The translations under genes and the position numbers were made by a program. 64,000 nt of DNA from Pseudofulvimonas gallinarii (GTDB lineage Bacteria; Pseudomonadota; Gammaproteobacteria; Xanthomonadales; UBA2363): the NCBI RefSeq assembly GCF_004343305.1, contig NZ_SMAF01000007.1, forward strand, positions 62,001 through 126,000. Direction: 5' to 3'. Shown here one piece after another: positions 56,601 to 64,000 of this stretch. The notes beneath the pieces are model-generated. The model had not been told where the DNA came from. It was given only the letters and a program-made list of their open reading frames with translations, and ran no database searches. Positions within the stretch are counted from its first letter, which is position 1, and the number at the start of each line of letters is the position of its first letter.

Positions 56601-57367
56601 GGCAGCCGTTCGAGCGCGACCGTCCGGTCGGCGCCTTCGGCGGCACCCTGGCGGACGCTCCGGATTTCGCCGCCCACGGCCGCCTGCTGCCAGGTATCGA
56701 GGGTCATGCCTTCGGCGGCGCGGTAGCGGTCGCCATCCTGGTGGCGCGCAACCAGCGGGCCGTGCTCGTGGAACACCAGCACGCCGCCACCGGGACCGAC
56801 ATTGATGCCGGCCAGCAGGCCGTCGAGCGCGTGCACGTCGAGCTCGCCGACCAGCCAGCCGATGCGCGGGTGGTCGAGCGGCAGGATCATGCGCATGAAC
56901 CAGCGGCCCGAACCCAGCTGGCGCGGTGGTTCGACCAGCGGCCGGCCGGCGGCGAGCCAGGTCTCGCGCTGCGCCAGGATGCCGGCATCGAGGGCGCGCG
57001 CGCCGCTGCCGCCATCGAGCACGCGGCCATCGGGGTCGACGATCAGCAGCTCGTCCAGCGCCGGAACGCTGGCCCTCAGTTCCGACAGCGCGGCAAGGCT
57101 GCGACCCAGGTATTCGCCATCCTCCACCGCCAGCCGGGCGACGGCGCGCAATGCCAGCGCATGCGTATCCAGGTAGCGGTCGACCATCGCGGTGACCGAC
57201 TTCGACAGCGACGACAGCTCGCGCGCGGCGTTGTCGAGTTCGCTGCGGCGCAGGTGACCGAGCAGCAGGACCAGCAGGATCAGCACCAGCACGATGACCA
57301 CGCCGCCGGACATCCACAGCAGGCGCGGCAGACGCTGCTCGGCCAGCTTGGGCAGGGTGCGGATCAT
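53657..57367 (-). CDS. Membrane sensor with PAS domains, GGDEF and EAL (c-di-GMP turnover)
   Basis: 1236 residues. A first membrane helix (LLWMSGGVVIVLVLILLVLL) and a second (LVWAAMATFVLMAMVLLTAI near 280) enclose an extracytoplasmic sensor domain of Cache type. Several PAS/PAC modules follow, from about 330 to 830. The GGDEF motif at residues 893-897 (LGRFGGDEFML) is intact; I see no RxxD inhibitory site five residues before it. The EAL motif at 1017-1019 reads EML (EMLLRWPNG), but DDFGSGYSNLGYL and VVAEGVETQGQRDWL are present, so both cyclase and phosphodiesterase activity are plausible. It ends a single-gene unit; ligand unknown. Confidence 0.92.
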   Translation of the reverse strand: MIRTLPKLAEQRLPRLLWMSGGVVIVLVLILLVLLLGHLRRSELDNAARELSSLSKSVTAMVDRYLDTHALALRAVARLAVEDGEYLGRSLAALSELRASVPALDELLIVDPDGRVLDGGSGARALDAGILAQRETWLAAGRPLVEPPRQLGSGRWFMRMILPLDHPRIGWLVGELDVHALDGLLAGINVGPGGGVLVFHEHGPLVARHQDGDRYRAAEGMTLDTWQQAAVGGEIRSVRQGAAEGADRTVALERLPHHSLVVAVEREQSRILSGWWRLVWAAMATFVLMAMVLLTAIGLIRRAWNTALAATNEVGMEQERLSEVQEIAGLGFWELETATDQLMCSEEVERLLELDPQPRRLGYGALLARVEPGEREAIEMQLHQAVVNDVPVDIPMRILRHHGRVRHLRLRARPRIDRRGVQVLTGTLLDVTDVTEAQERLALAEAQYRYLFELSPVPLWVFDLESRRFVAVNQATVELYGWSPLQFLDMSLSDLAVPDTAPDLQAAALTDATAENGLMWRHITSDNRIVHVRIYSTPVSFEGREARLVASLDFTDKVRAEAELADSEARFRLVARVSNDAIYDFDANHRSLWWSDSYYHHFGADPELDDSSLDTWAQRIHDDDREAVVKGIKAALDGGSDDWEAQYRYRRRDGGYAHVQDRGYILRDDSGRAVRMVGGVLDRSRELAAQKALAERESSYRGLIERLPLPLLVLRDGAVVFANPSAGFALQDGEGQPLVGRRIEALFDADVVGSLHDPEWQAVRRQVRVHLPNGGHYLAELSVSDYHDSSGGGLQVIVRDLTEQLRFEQILTHQAQHDELTGLPNRRALKDRLRAWLATGSDHGELAVIFIDLDQFKLINDALGHAVGDNVICAVAERLLGSIGPGTTLGRFGGDEFMLLADADAADELIRTIQEVVAEPIEVMGATQFLTVSIGVAIAPRDGQDADTLIRSADTAMYEAKRLGRNRSAMFSDVLHRTASNRLELVSRLRQADLGKELALYFQTQHDARTGEVSGAEMLLRWPNGPSALRQPGRFIPICEETGLMVPIGRWVLREACLRQGELSRLVGRPCRVAVNVSAQQFMHDDLVAEVASVLEETGLPGSMLELEITESVILADPGGVVRAIENLRALGVEVSIDDFGSGYSNLGYLSRLPVTRLKIDRSFVRDVLEDRQQEAICASIIALAHSLSLRVVAEGVETQGQRDWLVAHGCDELQGYLFSKPRPFPDAELAPLEAG

Positions 57368-57391
57368 CGTCCGTGGCGGTCCAGGATGGGC

Positions 57392-57408
57392 GGCCGGCTC
57401 GACCGGCC
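57392..57408 (-). terminator. Hairpin between the M20 gene and the GGDEF/EAL gene
   Basis: GGCCGG-CTCGA-CCGGCC, a perfect 6-bp stem, about 54 bases past the M20 stop on the minus strand and 25 bases upstream of the GGDEF/EAL start. Possible operon end; no T-run. Confidence 0.3.
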
Positions 57409-57461
57409 AGATACCGGCACGGTAGCGCCGATGCCTGGACCGGACAAGGCGCCTGGCACGA

Positions 57462-58781
57462 TCATGGCTGGCCCAGGAAATCCAGGCTCAGGCGCAACAT
57501 CGCGCGCGTGCCCAGCGCCAGTGCCGACTCGTCGAGGAAGAACTCCGGCGAGTGGTTGCTGGGCGCCGTGCGCGGATCCCGGTCGACCGGCGTCGCGCCG
57601 ACGAAGAAGAAGAACCCGGGCACGCGAAGCGCATACTCCGAGAAGTCCTCGGCGCCCATGTTCAACGGCATGGCGATGACCTTGCCGGCGCCCGCCACCG
57701 CTTCCAGCGAGGGCCGCATGCGCGCGCTCAGGGCCGGGTCGTTCGAAGTGACCGGATTGCCGTCCTGGTCGGGCACCTGGGCATCGACGGTGGCGCCGTG
57801 CGCGGCGGCGACGTTCGTCGCGATGTCGATCAGGCGCTTGAATACGTCCTGGCGCATGCCCTCGTCGAAGGTGCGGATGGTGCCGATCAGTTCCACTTCA
57901 TCGGGAATGATGTTGTAGCGGATGCCGCCCTTGATGGCGCCGAAGCTGACCACGACGGGCTGGCGGCTCAGGTCCATCTGCCGGCTGACGATGTGCTGGG
58001 CCGAACCGATGATGTCGGCGGCGGCGACGATGGGATCGACGCCACCCCAGGGCCGCGAGCCATGGGTCTGCCGCCCCTTGACGACGATGCGGAAGCGGTC
58101 GGAAGCGGCCATCAGCGGACCGGCGCGGTAGCCGAGTTCGCCGGCGCGCAGCGTCGAGAACACGTGCAGGCCCATCACCGCATCCGGCTTGAAGCGCTCG
58201 AAGATGCCTTCCTTCAGCATCATGAGGGCGCCGCCGTCCTCGCCTTCCGGCGGACCTTCCTCGGCGGGCTGGAAGATGAAGAGCACTTCGCCTGGCAGCT
58301 GTTCGCGCACGCTGGCCAGGGCCTGCGCCACGCCCATGAGGATCGCGGTATGCGCGTCGTGGCCGCAGGCGTGCATCACGCCGACGGTTTCGCCGCGGAA
58401 CTGCGCCGTCGCCTTCGATGCGAACGGCAGGCCGGTGCGCTCGGTCACCGGCAGCGCGTCCATGTCGGCGCGCAGCGCCAGCCGCGGGCCCGGAAGCCCG
58501 CCGCGCAGCACGGCGGTGACGCCGGTATGGGCGATGCCGGTGCGGACGTCGTCGAGCCCGAGCGCGCGCAGGTGGCCGGCGACCAGTGCGGAGGTACGGT
58601 GCTCGCGGTTGCCCAGCTCGGGATGTTCGTGCAGGTCGCGCCGCCAGCCGACGACCGCTGCCTCGACGCTGGCGGCGAGCGTGTCGGCATCAGGTGCGGC
58701 GACTTCGGCCGACACGGCGGGCGCCATCGCCGCAGTGATGACAGTGGCCAGCAGCGTGGCCGACAGGCGTGGATATCGCAT
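57462..58781 (-). CDS. M20 family amidohydrolase/carboxypeptidase, exported
   Basis: 439 residues from ATG 58781, which shares its A with the TGA of the preceding gene (TGATG). A signal peptide is present (LLATVITAAMAPAVSA). Conserved features: RRDLHEHPELGNREHRTS, the metal ligands in RADMDALPV and MHACGHDAHTAILMGVAQ, the Glu pair in FQPAEEGPPEGEDGGA, GLHVF and GAEDFSEYA. Relatives include hippurate hydrolase, N-acyl amino-acid amidohydrolase and indoleacetyl amino-acid hydrolases. It is the last gene of a tightly overlapped five-gene run. Confidence 0.9.
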   Translation of the reverse strand: MRYPRLSATLLATVITAAMAPAVSAEVAAPDADTLAASVEAAVVGWRRDLHEHPELGNREHRTSALVAGHLRALGLDDVRTGIAHTGVTAVLRGGLPGPRLALRADMDALPVTERTGLPFASKATAQFRGETVGVMHACGHDAHTAILMGVAQALASVREQLPGEVLFIFQPAEEGPPEGEDGGALMMLKEGIFERFKPDAVMGLHVFSTLRAGELGYRAGPLMAASDRFRIVVKGRQTHGSRPWGGVDPIVAAADIIGSAQHIVSRQMDLSRQPVVVSFGAIKGGIRYNIIPDEVELIGTIRTFDEGMRQDVFKRLIDIATNVAAAHGATVDAQVPDQDGNPVTSNDPALSARMRPSLEAVAGAGKVIAMPLNMGAEDFSEYALRVPGFFFFVGATPVDRDPRTAPSNHSPEFFLDESALALGTRAMLRLSLDFLGQP

Positions 58782-60145
58782 CAGTGTGGTCCTCCCTGCG
58801 GCAAGTATGCGCCAATGTCCGGGCGTCGGGGCCGCTCCGGCGCATCCGGTCCGGCCAGGCGCAATGCCGCCGCGACCATCACCGCCAGCACCGGCCAGAA
58901 CAGGTAGCGGTATTCGGCGCTGGCGGCGAGCAGCGGCAGCGGCGCCGCGAAGCACATCGCCGAGACCATCACCGGCAAGAACAGCGCATGCACGGGCCGG
59001 CGCAGGCTGGAGAGGACCAGCGCGATGCCCGCCAGCAGGTAGGGCCAGGCGGCGAACAGCGGCGTGGTCGCCAGCACCGAGAACGCGCGCATGACCGCGG
59101 CGTCCCAGGGCCATGCCGCTTCCACGGCCGGTCCCACCGGCGCCGCGACGCGGCCCGGCGCGATGGTGAGCGACAGCGGCATCTGCGACTGCCGCAATCC
59201 CAGCAGCAGGCCGGTCATCTGTGCACGGTGGCGGAGGAATTCACCCGGGTGGTCCCGCCATGCCGACCACCAGGCGCGATCGAGATCGGCGCGCTGCTGC
59301 GCGGTCAGGTCCTGGAAGGTGGCGATCACCAGCTTGCGGGTCTCGAAGGCCGTGATCAGGGCGTAAGGCTTGAGCACCGCGCGCAGTTCGTCGACCTGAA
59401 GCGGCTGCTCCTGCATGCTCCGGGGAATGAGCATCTGCCCTGTGCGCACGGACAGCGCCGCCAGGTCGCAGGTCTGCAGCAGCGGCCAGACCGCGCGTTC
59501 GGTGACCGCGGGCAGCTTGTTGGGCAGGGCGGCGACCACGGCGATCACGGCGGTGACCGCCAGCGTGGCGACGGTCCGTTGCACCGGCGACCCGTGCAGG
59601 CGTGGCCAGCGCCCGCTCCAGTACCACAGCAATGGCAGCACGAACGGCAGGGCGTTGTGCCGGAACAGGCAGGCGCCGAGCAGCACCATCGGTACCAGCC
59701 AGCGCAATCGCCGCGAGGGACGGCGCCGCTCGCGCAGCAGCAGCGCGCAGGCCCAGAGCGCGAAGAACGCCGTCGGAATGTCCTTCCACAGGTGCGCGAC
59801 CATGCCCAGGTTGGCCGGCCACAGACCGATCAGCAGCACGGTCAGCAACTGGGCGCGCGCGCCGCGGAACAGCTCGAAGGCCAGCCAGGCCAGCGCCGAC
59901 CAGTAGCCCGCTGCGAACAGCACGAACAGGCCACCGGAACCCGGCCACCACGGATCGATCCACGACCACAGCATCGCCATCGCGACCGGGTGGTCGCTGG
60001 TGTAGGCGCCGGTGCGGGCATGCCAGAGCTGCACGGCCGAATCGACGCTCAGCCAACCGGGATGGAACAGCAGCAGCGTGACCGCGAAGCCGGCGAGGGC
60101 AGCCCACCAGGCGGCGTGGGATCGCGTGGCGTGTGCGGATGTCAC
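58781..60145 (-). CDS. Polytopic membrane protein, GT-C glycosyltransferase-like
   Basis: 454 residues from GTG 60145; the longer frame to 60367 lies inside the neighbour and is not supported. About ten hydrophobic segments occur. The first periplasmic loop carries WLSVDSAVQLWHARTG, followed by YTSDHPVAMAMLWSW, an acidic-loop arrangement seen in GT-C enzymes that use lipid-linked sugars. No detailed family assigned. It overlaps the M20 gene by one base and follows the second GT-C-like gene by 10 bases. Function inferred, donor and acceptor unknown. Confidence 0.7.
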   Translation of the reverse strand: MTSAHATRSHAAWWAALAGFAVTLLLFHPGWLSVDSAVQLWHARTGAYTSDHPVAMAMLWSWIDPWWPGSGGLFVLFAAGYWSALAWLAFELFRGARAQLLTVLLIGLWPANLGMVAHLWKDIPTAFFALWACALLLRERRRPSRRLRWLVPMVLLGACLFRHNALPFVLPLLWYWSGRWPRLHGSPVQRTVATLAVTAVIAVVAALPNKLPAVTERAVWPLLQTCDLAALSVRTGQMLIPRSMQEQPLQVDELRAVLKPYALITAFETRKLVIATFQDLTAQQRADLDRAWWSAWRDHPGEFLRHRAQMTGLLLGLRQSQMPLSLTIAPGRVAAPVGPAVEAAWPWDAAVMRAFSVLATTPLFAAWPYLLAGIALVLSSLRRPVHALFLPVMVSAMCFAAPLPLLAASAEYRYLFWPVLAVMVAAALRLAGPDAPERPRRPDIGAYLPQGGPH

Positions 60146-60155
60146 GACCGTTCCG

Positions 60156-61664
60156 TCAGTCCAGGTGGATGCGGATGATCGACGGCGCCGCCGATGCATC
60201 GGGCGCTTCGAAGCCAGCCAGGCAGAGGTTGCCCAGCGCGCGCCGTACCGGCACGCCCTGCTGCATGCGCAGCCGCAGTCCGGGCCGCTCCGGCGCACTG
60301 CAGGCCGGGGCGGGAAGCACGCTGTGCGCGGGTGCGGTGTCGGTGAAGACGGCGCAGTCCAGGACACTGGCGTCGCGCGCCGCCGCGAACTTCACGATGG
60401 CGTCGGCGAAGGTCGGAAATGCGGTCGGCCAGTGCCCGTGTTCGAGCACGATCACGCAGCCCTGCGGATAGCTGCGCGCCGCGACCGGCGCCGCCAGCGC
60501 GAGGATGCGTGCGCTGACCGGTCCGGTGGTGGATGCCCAATCTCGTGTCTGCGCCCGCGCGGCGATGGCGGCGGGCAGCGCGACAAGCAACAGGACCGCG
60601 CCCACGGTTCGCGGGCGCAGCCGTGCAGGCAGCGCATCCAGTGCCAGCGCCAGCAGCATCGCCAGCGCCGCCGTTGCCAGATAGAAGAAGCGCAGGTTTT
60701 CGATGAACAGGCGCGCGCCGGCATCGGCGAACACCAGGTGCGTGATCGGCCATTGCAGCAGCGGTGGCAGCGCCAGCAGGATCAGCACCACGCCCACCGG
60801 CATCCGCAGTCGCGGTTGCATTCGCGCCGCCGACCCGGCGCCCAGCAGAACGGCGGCCACGGTGGCCGCCAGCACGACATGCAGCCACGCTGGACCGGCA
60901 AACCCGGCCAACGCCGCCGGTACCGTTTGCAGCCAGCCGGCGACGCCGGCCGGTGCGTCCGCGACCGAAATGCCGACGCCCACCGGCCACAGCATCAGCC
61001 GCCGCATCAGGAACAGCCCGGCGACCGGCAGCAGCAGCGCGAACCAGGCGCCGGCTGCCACTGCCGTGCCCTGGCGGCGCGCGCAGTACAGGCGCAGCAT
61101 TCCGGCGCTGGCGAAAACCAGTCCGGTTTCCTTGGACGAGATCGAGAGCGCCAGCAGCAGGGCCACCACCGGCAGCAGCCGGCGACGGTGCAGCGCGGAC
61201 TCGAGCAGGCGCAGCGCACCGAAGCCGGCCGCCACGGCGAGCAGCTCGTTGCGGTTCGACAACCACGACACCGTCCCCGCCGCCGATGGCGCGACCGCGA
61301 ACAGCAGGCCGGCCAGCATGGCCGCGGGCAGGCCCACGCCCCAGCGACGCAGCAGCGCGACGATGGCAAGACAGCTGGCCGCGTGCACGCCGATGTCGAC
61401 CAGGTAATGGCCGCCGCTGTCGTGCCCGGCCATGCGTTCGGCCAGCCACCACAGCGCGATCGAGCTGGGCCGGTAGAAGTACTCGTGAAGGATGCCGGTG
61501 ACGTAGGGCGAGAACGGGTGGTCGAGGTGGCGCACGATCGCCAGCCAGATCCAGTCGTCGGTGTGGAAGCCCGCCTGCAGCAGCGGCCAGGCCACGCAGG
61601 CGAGCGCCAGCCCTGTCGCGACCGGCCACGCGCGGCCCCAGGATGGCGCCGCTTCGCGGTTCAC
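60156..61664 (-). CDS. Polytopic membrane protein, GT-C glycosyltransferase-like
   Basis: 502 residues from GTG 61664, which overlaps the zapE stop (GTGA). It has 10-12 hydrophobic segments. The first loop reads QAGFHTDDWIWLAIVRHLDH, an Asp-Asp pair in the place where GT-C enzymes such as ArnT and PMT keep their catalytic acid. A C-terminal periplasmic domain contains VIVLEHGHWPTAFPTFADAI. Likely transfers sugar from a polyprenyl carrier in the periplasm, but substrate is not visible. Its pairing with the next polytopic gene suggests a shared pathway. Confidence 0.7.
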   Translation of the reverse strand: MNREAAPSWGRAWPVATGLALACVAWPLLQAGFHTDDWIWLAIVRHLDHPFSPYVTGILHEYFYRPSSIALWWLAERMAGHDSGGHYLVDIGVHAASCLAIVALLRRWGVGLPAAMLAGLLFAVAPSAAGTVSWLSNRNELLAVAAGFGALRLLESALHRRRLLPVVALLLALSISSKETGLVFASAGMLRLYCARRQGTAVAAGAWFALLLPVAGLFLMRRLMLWPVGVGISVADAPAGVAGWLQTVPAALAGFAGPAWLHVVLAATVAAVLLGAGSAARMQPRLRMPVGVVLILLALPPLLQWPITHLVFADAGARLFIENLRFFYLATAALAMLLALALDALPARLRPRTVGAVLLLVALPAAIAARAQTRDWASTTGPVSARILALAAPVAARSYPQGCVIVLEHGHWPTAFPTFADAIVKFAAARDASVLDCAVFTDTAPAHSVLPAPACSAPERPGLRLRMQQGVPVRRALGNLCLAGFEAPDASAAPSIIRIHLD

Positions 61665-62791
61665 GGCTGGTGTGCCTGCGCCAGGTAGTCCTGGCTCTGC
61701 ATCTCGATCAGGCGGCTTTCGGTCCGCTCGAACTCGGCGCGCAGCCGCCCGGCCGGGTACAGCGACGTCACCGGCACCTCGGCCGTCAGCAGCAGTTTGA
61801 CCTTGCGGTCGTAGAACTCGTCGACCAGGAGGATGAAGCGCTTGGCCTGGTCGTCGAGCGTCGCCGGCCCGAAGGCGGGCACGCCGCTGACCAGCACGGT
61901 CGAATAGCCGCGCGCCAGTTCGATGTAGTCGGAGACCGCGCGCGGACCGGCGCAAAGCTGGGCGAAATCGAACCAGGCGACGTCTTCGGCGAGGCCGCGC
62001 GCGACCAGCGTGCGGCCGGCGATGTCCAGCGTCGCCGGCATCCGGCCTTCCTCGCGACCGAGATCCACGAAGCGCTGCGCCTGGCGCGCCTCGGTGTCGG
62101 CGTTTACCGGATGCAGGTACACCGGCGCACGTGTCAGGCCGCGCAGCCGGTAGTCGGTGTCCGACACCAGCTCGACGACCTGGCAGTGGCGCTTGAGCAG
62201 CCCGATCGCCGGCAGGAAGCGCGCCCGCTGCAGGCCGTTCCGGTACAGGTTGTCGGGCGCGGTGTTCGATGTGGTGGCAAGCATCACGCCGCGCGAGAAC
62301 AGGCCTTCGAGCAGGCCCGACAGCAGCATGGCGTCGCCGATGTCGTTGACGATGAACTCGTCGAGGCACAGCACCCGGCATCGACGCGCCAGCTGCGCGG
62401 CGATGTCGTCCAGCGGATCGGCCTGGCCGCGCGCGCGCAGTCCGGTCAGCTGTTCGTGCACCTGTGCCATGAAGCGGTGGAAGTGCAGGCGCTGCGCGCG
62501 TCCCGAGGGCAGCGAGGCGGCGAGCAGGTCGAGGAGAAAGGTCTTGCCGCGACCGACGCCGCCCCAGAGGTACAGGCCCTGGGGCTGGACAGGTGTCCGC
62601 GAGCGCCGCAGCTTCGCCAGCAGCCCGCCGGCCGGCCGGGCCGGCGCGCGCGCGGCGGCCTGGATGCGGTCGAACAGCGGCAGCAGCGCGCGCTGGCGCG
62701 GATCGTCCTGCCAGCGGCCGGCGACGACTCCCGCCTCGTAGGCGGCACTGGGCGCCCGCCCGGGCATCGCCGACGAGCCGCCGTCAGCCAT
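61661..62791 (-). CDS. zapE: Cell division protein ZapE (AFG1-family ATPase)
   Basis: 376 residues. Walker A is GGVGRGKTFLLDLL near residue 77; Walker B is VLCLDEFIVNDIGDAMLL; TSNTAPDNLYRNGLQRARFL and DYIELARGYSTVLVSGVP are hallmarks of the AFG1/ZapE family. ZapE acts at the Z ring in E. coli, and the mitochondrial AFG1 handles misfolded inner-membrane proteins. The start ATG at 62791 overlaps the hydrolase stop by 8 bases, and the stop overlaps the first GT-C-like gene. Confidence 0.92.
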   Translation of the reverse strand: MADGGSSAMPGRAPSAAYEAGVVAGRWQDDPRQRALLPLFDRIQAAARAPARPAGGLLAKLRRSRTPVQPQGLYLWGGVGRGKTFLLDLLAASLPSGRAQRLHFHRFMAQVHEQLTGLRARGQADPLDDIAAQLARRCRVLCLDEFIVNDIGDAMLLSGLLEGLFSRGVMLATTSNTAPDNLYRNGLQRARFLPAIGLLKRHCQVVELVSDTDYRLRGLTRAPVYLHPVNADTEARQAQRFVDLGREEGRMPATLDIAGRTLVARGLAEDVAWFDFAQLCAGPRAVSDYIELARGYSTVLVSGVPAFGPATLDDQAKRFILLVDEFYDRKVKLLLTAEVPVTSLYPAGRLRAEFERTESRLIEMQSQDYLAQAHQP

Positions 62792-63476
62792 CGCCGCGCA
62801 AAGGCGGCAGGTTCGTCTTGACCGCGTTCTTCAGGGCGCCGCGCAGGTCCATCAGGCGGCGATGGAAGAAGTGGCCGGTTTCCGGCATGCGGATGAGCTG
62901 GGGCGCCGGCTTCACCGATGCCGCCCAGTCGAATACCGCCTCCGGCTTCACGACCTCGTCCTCTTCGCCCTGGATGACCACCCACGGGCAGTCCGGACGG
63001 CGCAGGCTGGCGAAATCGAAGTTCTCCACCGCCGGGCCGACGCTGATCAGCTGGCGGACGGGCAGGCGCTGGGCGGCACGCGCGGCGACGTAGGAACCGA
63101 AGGAGAAGCCGGCCAGCCAGAGGGCATCGCCGGGGCGCACGGTCTCCAGCCAGCGCGCAATGGCCTCGACATCCTCGGCCTCGCCCTTGCCGCCGTCGTA
63201 GCTGCCGGCCGATTCGCCAACACCACGGAAGTTGAAGCGAAGCGCCGCCAGGCCCAGTTCGCGCAGGCTCCGCGACAGCATGGTCACGACCTTGTTGTGC
63301 ATCGTGCCTTCGTGCAGCGGATGCGGGTGGCAGATGATCGCCACGCCGGCCCGCGCCTCGGCGGGCTCCGGCAGTTCAAGGAAGGCCTCGATCGGTCCGG
63401 CAGGGCCGACCAGCCTCAGTTCACCGGATTCCTCCGGGAAGGTGTCGGGATTGGCAGCAGGCGGAACAACAGGCAT
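62784..63476 (-). CDS. Alpha/beta hydrolase family protein
   Basis: 230 residues from ATG 63476. It has IICHPHPLHEGTMHNKVVTM with the oxyanion-side His-Pro, RFNFRGVGESAGSYDGGKGE, the nucleophile elbow as LAGFSFGSYVAARAA (G-F-S-F-G), WVVIQGEEDEVVKPE (Asp region), and a C-terminal PETGHFFH (His). This is the small dienelactone-hydrolase-like type seen beside zapE in other gammaproteobacteria. Substrate unknown. First gene of the overlapped run, divergent from the RND adaptor gene. Confidence 0.88.
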   Translation of the reverse strand: MPVVPPAANPDTFPEESGELRLVGPAGPIEAFLELPEPAEARAGVAIICHPHPLHEGTMHNKVVTMLSRSLRELGLAALRFNFRGVGESAGSYDGGKGEAEDVEAIARWLETVRPGDALWLAGFSFGSYVAARAAQRLPVRQLISVGPAVENFDFASLRRPDCPWVVIQGEEDEVVKPEAVFDWAASVKPAPQLIRMPETGHFFHRRLMDLRGALKNAVKTNLPPLRGDG

Positions 63477-63838
63477 GGGCGAAGTGGGTCCGGGCAACGC
63501 CGGGCATGATAGCGCAGGCCCGCCAGCCGTCCTCAGCCTGAACCCGGGCCGACTGGCGGACCGCAATCCGGGGACCCGTGTCGAATGACCCTTGCCGCAT
63601 TCGATCAGGGTCGCCACACTCGCGACCTTTACTGAACCCGAGGGTACTGGAACACCCCGCCTTCCACCCGGAGCGCCCGCGACCGGTTTGGTGACAGGAA
63701 CAGTCACCGCCCGGGCCTAACCTCCGTTCCCGTGGATATCGCACCGGCCGAGGGAGCATCGCGCCGGCGGTTCCAGTCCGTATTCCGCGCCGATCGAGCG
63801 CCCTTCCCTCTTGCCGCCCTTGCCCAGGAATGCCGTCC
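63477..63838. other. Divergent promoter region between hydrolase and RND adaptor
   Basis: 362 bases without a supported gene. It should hold promoters for both divergent units. The 19-base inverted repeat at 63690-63708 is the clearest feature; no consensus -35/-10 pair could be assigned with confidence. Confidence 0.5.
63690..63708. promoter_or_regulatory. Putative operator upstream of the RND efflux adaptor gene
   Basis: GGTGACAGGAACAGTCACC: the outer GGTGAC and GTCACC are perfect inverted repeats around a 7-base spacer. Its place 130 bases before an RND efflux adaptor start suggests an operator for a TetR-type or similar dimeric repressor, which is usual for such pumps. No regulator gene is inside the window. 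Confidence 0.4.
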
Positions 63839-64000
63839 ATGACCCCGCGTAACGCCCGACCCGAGAAGAAGCCTTCCACCACCAAGCGCATGATCATCAT
63901 GTTGATCCTCGCCGGGGTGCTGCTGGGCGGACTGTTCGCCGTCAAGGCCATGATGTCCGCCGGCATGAACCAGTTCTTCGACAACATGCCGCAGCCGGCC
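63839..64000 (+). CDS. RND efflux periplasmic adaptor (HlyD/MFP family), N-terminal fragment
   Basis: 54 codons are visible before the window ends. After a basic start (MTPRNARPEKKPSTTKR) comes a membrane helix (MIIMLILAGVLLGGLFAVKA) and then AGMNQFFDNMPQPA, the conserved entry of MexH/MdtA-type membrane-fusion proteins. AGGA lies about 10 bases upstream of the ATG. The pump gene should follow outside the window. Confidence 0.82.
   Translation, partial: MTPRNARPEKKPSTTKRMIIMLILAGVLLGGLFAVKAMMSAGMNQFFDNMPQPA

Overview
The window is a high-GC, gene-dense chromosomal segment. The likely source is a gammaproteobacterium of the Xanthomonadales/Lysobacterales. This is inferred from gene content: engB divergent from cytochrome c4 and dsbA, slt followed by an NDUFA9-like gene and cca, and many secreted or periplasmic S9, S41, M20 and DUF885 hydrolases. 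No rRNA, tRNA, CRISPR array, insertion sequence or complete prophage was recognised.

Layout. Bases 1-9566 carry the 3' end of lpdA, a large secreted Asp-box repeat protein, a phosphopantetheinyl transferase/MidA-like methyltransferase pair, a pteridine-reductase-like SDR, a POT peptide transporter and an AI-2E family membrane protein. Bases 9589-16298 hold an intact four-gene Wadjet (jetABCD) plasmid-defence operon, the clearest accessory island. Bases 16683-24599 carry small conserved genes, a wrecked gene that contains a 110-bp exact copy of part of a distant DUF885 gene, a DPP-IV-like peptidase, a phospholipase D family lipoprotein, sixA and a ParA-like ATPase. Bases 24693-36552 are housekeeping: cca, NDUFA9-like, slt, a TSUP permease, two DsbA-type oxidoreductases flanking an endonuclease/phosphatase-family gene, cytochrome c4, engB, apt, an EamA permease, a DUF3060 protein and an ArsC/Spx-family reductase. 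Bases 36609-45264 carry rluE, a methyltransferase lipoprotein, DUF885, and a three-gene chain of related secreted proteins downstream of a regulator with two helix-turn-helix domains. Bases 45530-52390 hold a tricorn-like S41 protease, a PhoX-like protein, a duplicated icd 3' end, a P-domain pseudogene and icd. Bases 52563-64000 carry a lipoprotein, a LysM protein, a large GGDEF/EAL protein, a tightly overlapped five-gene run (hydrolase, zapE, two polytopic GT-C-like proteins, M20 amidohydrolase) and the start of an RND efflux adaptor gene.

Points of most interest: (i) the complete Wadjet operon; (ii) a shared C-terminal motif, roughly [IL]F-x-[ND]-GF-[EQ], on three unrelated exported proteins, which could be an undescribed C-terminal signal; (iii) the regulator plus three-gene secreted-protein operon with an 11-bp inverted repeat between them; (iv) the diverged icd 3'-end copy with its own terminator, which recalls element integration at icd; and (v) the 110-bp perfect inverted duplication 20 kb apart that breaks a gene.

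Many genes are joined by 1-4 base stop/start overlaps, so translational coupling is common. Start codons were moved inward from the longest reading frame where signal peptides, Shine-Dalgarno sequences or overlap with a neighbour supported it.
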